The notes under the pieces were generated by a model that was not told the origin of the DNA, made no database searches, and worked only from the letters and a program-made list of their open reading frames with translations. Below, piece by piece: positions 6,217 to 9,270 of a DNA stretch of 9,270 nucleotides; position 1 is the stretch's first letter, and each line of letters starts with the position of its first letter. A program made the translations under genes and the position numbers. The stretch is from Desulfurobacteriaceae bacterium (GTDB lineage: Bacteria > Aquificota > Aquificia > Desulfurobacteriales > Desulfurobacteriaceae), in NCBI GenBank assembly GCA_027064485.1, contig JAMOPR010000223.1:1-9270 (forward strand), in the 5' to 3' direction.

Positions 6217-7362
6217 CTACTTCCCTAAGAGTATGTCTGTAATAGTTTCAGGAGATAGAACCTTCAAATCCTCAGGAACTCTCTGTCCGGTGCTCACGTA
6301 GGAAAGCGGCAAAGAAGATATAAAAGGTAAATTCAGCAAATTTCCCGGTTTTGAAGTTTCATCTAACTTTGTAAGAAATAAAGAATTTACAGGGAAAAAA
6401 GACCTGTATCTGTTAATTACCTCAATGGCTTCAGAGGTTTCGTAGTTACAACTCAAAAGCAATAGAACGTTAAATGGAACGTTTAATCCCGAAAGAGTAA
6501 CCTTAATTTCACCCAAGCGCCAGTAATCGTAATGACTCCTGCCAACAGTATCTATAAGAATAACGTCCAAATCTTCTAACTTTTCTGCTACTTCCCTCAT
6601 CTTTTTAGAATCAGAAACAACAAAGTAGGGAACGTTCAAAACGTGCGCGTATTCCCTAACCTGTTGAACGGCTGCAACTTTAAACGTATCGGTAGTTATT
6701 ATTCCTACGTTCAAATCCTCTTCTATGACAAACTTTGAAGCAAGCTTAAATAAATTGGTCGTTTTACCCACACCTGTAGGACCGACAAAAACGTAAACAG
6801 TTTTCTCTCCTCTCCTGGGCTTAAAATCACCGGTAAATTTAATCTTTGCCGAAATACCCTTTAAAAGAGCTTCTTTAAAGGAAGAAGCGTTCAAATCAAG
6901 TTTTTCAGTTTCTATATCAAGACCGCAGGACTCTTTGACAATTTCTACAGCAACCTCAGGCTTGACTCCCTTCTTTACCAAATGCTGAATCAGTTCAACA
7001 GCATCACCTGCAAACTCCGTAAGAATTTCCTTGTCTAAGGAAACACCGCTGTCGATATGGTCAGGAACAGGCAGAGGAACGTTTGAAGTATTGGAAACAA
7101 CATCTTTTATTTCTGAAACCAGCTGCTTTAACTCTTCAATTTCCCTTTCAACCTTTTGAATATCTTGGGAAGAACCCCCTTCTAATTTCTGGTTGTCATC
7201 GCCGTTAACTGAAAAGAAAACCCTAAAATACTTCTTTCTAAAAGGCGGGATTCCCCTCTTTTCAACTTCGTAATACAATATATATGCGTTCTCTCCCAAT
7301 TCTTTCTTGGCTTTTTCTACTACCGACTCAAAATCTTCACCCTCATAAACTTTCACGTCCAT
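6217..7362 (-). CDS. flhF: FlhF, SRP-family GTPase for flagellar placement
   Basis: FlhF is the third SRP-type GTPase beside Ffh and FtsY. It marks the site, usually a cell pole, where the first flagellar parts assemble. The 381-residue product is in the usual range. The B domain is residues 1-55 (MDVKVYEGEDFESVVEKAKKELG start typical of FlhF), followed by a Gly/Ser/Gln-rich linker and a short coiled coil (about 66-92). The N domain is a helical bundle at about 108-175, and the G domain covers 185-381. G-domain motifs are the P-loop GPTGVGKT (194-201), DTFKVAAVQQ (225-234), DTVGRS (271-276), TKLDET (331-336, guanine specificity) and STGQRVPEDL (357-366, closing loop of SRP GTPases). The ATG at 7362 overlaps the flhA stop by one base (TAATG). 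AGGGACGG lies inside the end of flhA. The flhG start follows its stop without a gap. Confidence 0.97.
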   Translation of the reverse strand: MDVKVYEGEDFESVVEKAKKELGENAYILYYEVEKRGIPPFRKKYFRVFFSVNGDDNQKLEGGSSQDIQKVEREIEELKQLVSEIKDVVSNTSNVPLPVPDHIDSGVSLDKEILTEFAGDAVELIQHLVKKGVKPEVAVEIVKESCGLDIETEKLDLNASSFKEALLKGISAKIKFTGDFKPRRGEKTVYVFVGPTGVGKTTNLFKLASKFVIEEDLNVGIITTDTFKVAAVQQVREYAHVLNVPYFVVSDSKKMREVAEKLEDLDVILIDTVGRSHYDYWRLGEIKVTLSGLNVPFNVLLLLSCNYETSEAIEVINRYRSFFPVNSLFLTKLDETSKPGNLLNLPFISSLPLSYVSTGQRVPEDLKVLSPETITDILLGK

Positions 7363-9270
7363 TACGCTTTAACCGTCCCTATTAAGTTAACCTTAACTCC
7401 CGGTTCTATCTCAGCGTAAGAAAGCACAGCAACACTTGGCAGATATGATTCTAAAATCTTTCTAACATATCTCCTCACAGCCGGTGAAGTTAATATCACC
7501 GGTGTCATCTGATTAATTATAAACTTTTCAACGTTTTGACTCACAGATTTCACTAAATTTTGAACAAATATAGGGTCAAGAGGAGGTAAATAGCCGTTAT
7601 TTTCCTTTACCCTCTCCATTATGTAACTTTCAACTTCCGGAGATAAGGAAAGAGCCGTTAAAACCCCATCTTTAGCGTAAAGGCTTGTAATAAGCCGTGA
7701 AAGCGCCTGTCTTGCAAATTCGGTTAAAACGTCTGGGTCTCTCGTTTTTTCTACGTTATCTGCAACAGCCTCAATAATGGTAAGTAAATCTTTTACGGGA
7801 ACTCCTTCTCTGAGCAAGTTTTGAATGACTCTTGTAAGAACGCCGTAAGGAACTACTTCCGGAACTATCTCTTTTACCACCGGATATTTCTTGGCTAAAT
7901 TATCAACTAACTGCTTAACTTCTATCCTTGTAACAATTTCGTGAGCATGCTTCTTTATAACCTCTGAAAGATGGGTAACTATCACGGTAGGAATATCAAC
8001 TACTGTATAGCCCAAGAGTTTGGCTCTATCTTTTTGGCTTTCATCTATCCAATAAGCCGTTAAACCAAATGCAGGTTCTTTAGTAGGAATACCTTCTATT
8101 TTCCCTTTCGTTCCTCCAGTATCTATGGCTAAATACTTGCCCGGAACTACCTCGCCCCGGGCTATTTCTACATCCCTCAGCAGTATCCTATACTCTCCCG
8201 GCTTTAACTCTAAATTATCTTTCAAGTGAATAAGCGGAACCACTATTCCTAACTCTTTAGCTATCTGCTTCCTCAAATTCCTTATCTTCTTTACAATTTC
8301 TCCGTTTTGCGATTCATCAACATAAGGAATGAGAGAGTAACCTATCTCCAAGGCGAGCGGTTCTGGTTGAACCACAATTTCTTCCGGTTTTTCTTCAACC
8401 TTTTGAGACTGCTTCAAAAGCTCTCGCGCTTTCTTCTCTGCTTCTTCAATTTCCTTTTGCTTTTCCGACTGGTATATCATGTAAGCAGCAACAGCTATAA
8501 GGGCAGAAAGCAATGCAAACGGAACAGTAGGCATACCGGGAACTATCGCCATAACGGCAAGAGCCAAAGATGCCATCAAAAGAGGTTTATAGTAGCTTGT
8601 AAGTTGCTTAAATACTTCGTGACCTAAGTCTGTTTCGGATGCTGCCCTTGTTACCATTAAACCTGCTGCCGTAGAAGTAACAAGGGAGGGAATCTGTGAA
8701 ACAAGTCCATCACCTACAGTCAAAAGGGTAAACGTCTTTGCAGCGTCAGCAAAACTCATGTGATGCTGAAGGACTCCTATTATGAGACCGCCAATAATGT
8801 TTATAAAAGTAATTATTATGCCTGCAATAGCATCGCCGCGGATAAACTTTGAAGCACCGTCCATCGCGCCGTAAAAGTCTGCCTCCCTCGCTATCTCCTC
8901 CCTTCTCCTCCTCGCCTCCTGCTCATCTATCAATCCTGCATTAAGGTCTGCATCTATGCTCATCTGCTTGCCGGGCATAGCATCAAGGGTAAATCTCGCT
9001 GCTACTTCAGAGATACGTTCGGTTCCTTTTGTTATAACGATGTAGTTGATAACAACCAAAATGAAGAACACCACAAGACCAACAACGTAATTACCCCCAA
9101 CGACAAACTCACCAAAAGCCCTGATAACGCTACCTGCCGCATCGGGACCTTCGTTGCCGTGGAGGAGTATCCTTCTGGTGGTAGCAACGTTAAGGGACAA
9201 CCTAAAAAGGGTTGCTAAGAGAAGAAGTGAAGGGAATGAGGAAAGTTCAAGGGGATGGTTAACGTAAACG
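7362..9270 (-). CDS. flhA: FlhA, flagellar type III export gate protein (5' end cut by window edge)
   Basis: FlhA is the large integral membrane protein of the export gate in the MS ring. It uses proton motive force and docks chaperone-substrate complexes on a cytoplasmic ring. The frame stays open to the right edge: upstream of the apparent TTG start at 9200 it encodes VYVNHPLELSSFPSLLLLATLFR, which runs into LSLNVATTRRILL, a classic FlhA segment. The true start is therefore outside the window and roughly 50-60 residues are missing (visible 635; family about 690). Membrane segments include VVGLVVFFILVVINYIVI, AIAGIIITFINIIGGLIIGVL and two near 8470-8600. The FHIPEP-family signature ARFTLDAMPGKQMSIDADLN lies near 8935-9000. 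A charged linker (about 8360-8470) leads to the cytoplasmic domain, with conserved GYTVVDIPTVIVTHLSEVI and PYGVLTRVIQNLLREGVPVKD. The family also contains virulence secretion homologues, but flhF-flhG next door makes it flagellar. Confidence 0.97.
   Translation of the reverse strand, partial: VYVNHPLELSSFPSLLLLATLFRLSLNVATTRRILLHGNEGPDAAGSVIRAFGEFVVGGNYVVGLVVFFILVVINYIVITKGTERISEVAARFTLDAMPGKQMSIDADLNAGLIDEQEARRRREEIAREADFYGAMDGASKFIRGDAIAGIIITFINIIGGLIIGVLQHHMSFADAAKTFTLLTVGDGLVSQIPSLVTSTAAGLMVTRAASETDLGHEVFKQLTSYYKPLLMASLALAVMAIVPGMPTVPFALLSALIAVAAYMIYQSEKQKEIEEAEKKARELLKQSQKVEEKPEEIVVQPEPLALEIGYSLIPYVDESQNGEIVKKIRNLRKQIAKELGIVVPLIHLKDNLELKPGEYRILLRDVEIARGEVVPGKYLAIDTGGTKGKIEGIPTKEPAFGLTAYWIDESQKDRAKLLGYTVVDIPTVIVTHLSEVIKKHAHEIVTRIEVKQLVDNLAKKYPVVKEIVPEVVPYGVLTRVIQNLLREGVPVKDLLTIIEAVADNVEKTRDPDVLTEFARQALSRLITSLYAKDGVLTALSLSPEVESYIMERVKENNGYLPPLDPIFVQNLVKSVSQNVEKFIINQMTPVILTSPAVRRYVRKILESYLPSVAVLSYAEIEPGVKVNLIGTVKA

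Noticed and set aside
8307..8627. Plus-strand open frame opposite flhA
   Set aside because: It lies opposite the flhA linker and membrane region, and its Arg/Phe/Leu-rich composition is a by-product of the antisense strand.

Overview
The window is one unbroken run of flagellar genes, all on the minus strand, with no gap longer than about 32 bp. In transcription order (right to left) it reads: flhA (5' end cut off by the right edge), flhF, flhG, a FliA-type sigma factor, a lysine-rich FliK-like protein, a secreted tetratricopeptide-repeat (TPR) protein, flgB, flgC and fliE (last codons cut off by the left edge). No promoter, terminator, RNA gene, mobile element or CRISPR array was seen. Both edges fall inside genes, so the transcription unit continues on both sides.

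The organism is probably a thermophilic, Gram-negative, anaerobic bacterium of the Aquificota / Desulfurobacteriaceae kind (Desulfurobacterium or Thermovibrio relatives). This is inferred from the modest GC content, the Lys/Glu-rich and compact proteins, strong AGGGGAG-type ribosome binding sites, overlapping genes, and the flhA-flhF-flhG-fliA order. It is not proven. FlhF and FlhG together suggest polar flagella.

Region by region: positions 7362-9270 encode the export-gate protein FlhA. Positions 5365-7362 encode FlhF and FlhG, the GTPase/ATPase pair that sets flagellar place and number. Positions 4748-5356 encode the flagellar sigma factor. Positions 3009-4715 encode a poorly conserved protein whose layout suggests hook-length control. 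Positions 1071-3005 encode a periplasmic TPR protein of unknown role. Positions 1-1074 encode the rod and MS-ring-junction proteins FlgB, FlgC and FliE. Together they cover building the export gate, positioning the flagellum, switching to late genes, measuring the hook and assembling the proximal rod.

Three points deserve most attention. The sigma factor appears to lack domain sigma-3 while keeping sigma-2 and sigma-4 in frame. The TPR protein carries six cysteines only in its C-terminal 240 residues, in three pairs spaced 29, 28 and 29 residues, and may be a PflA-like periplasmic motor scaffold. The FliK-like protein has an extreme two-part composition.
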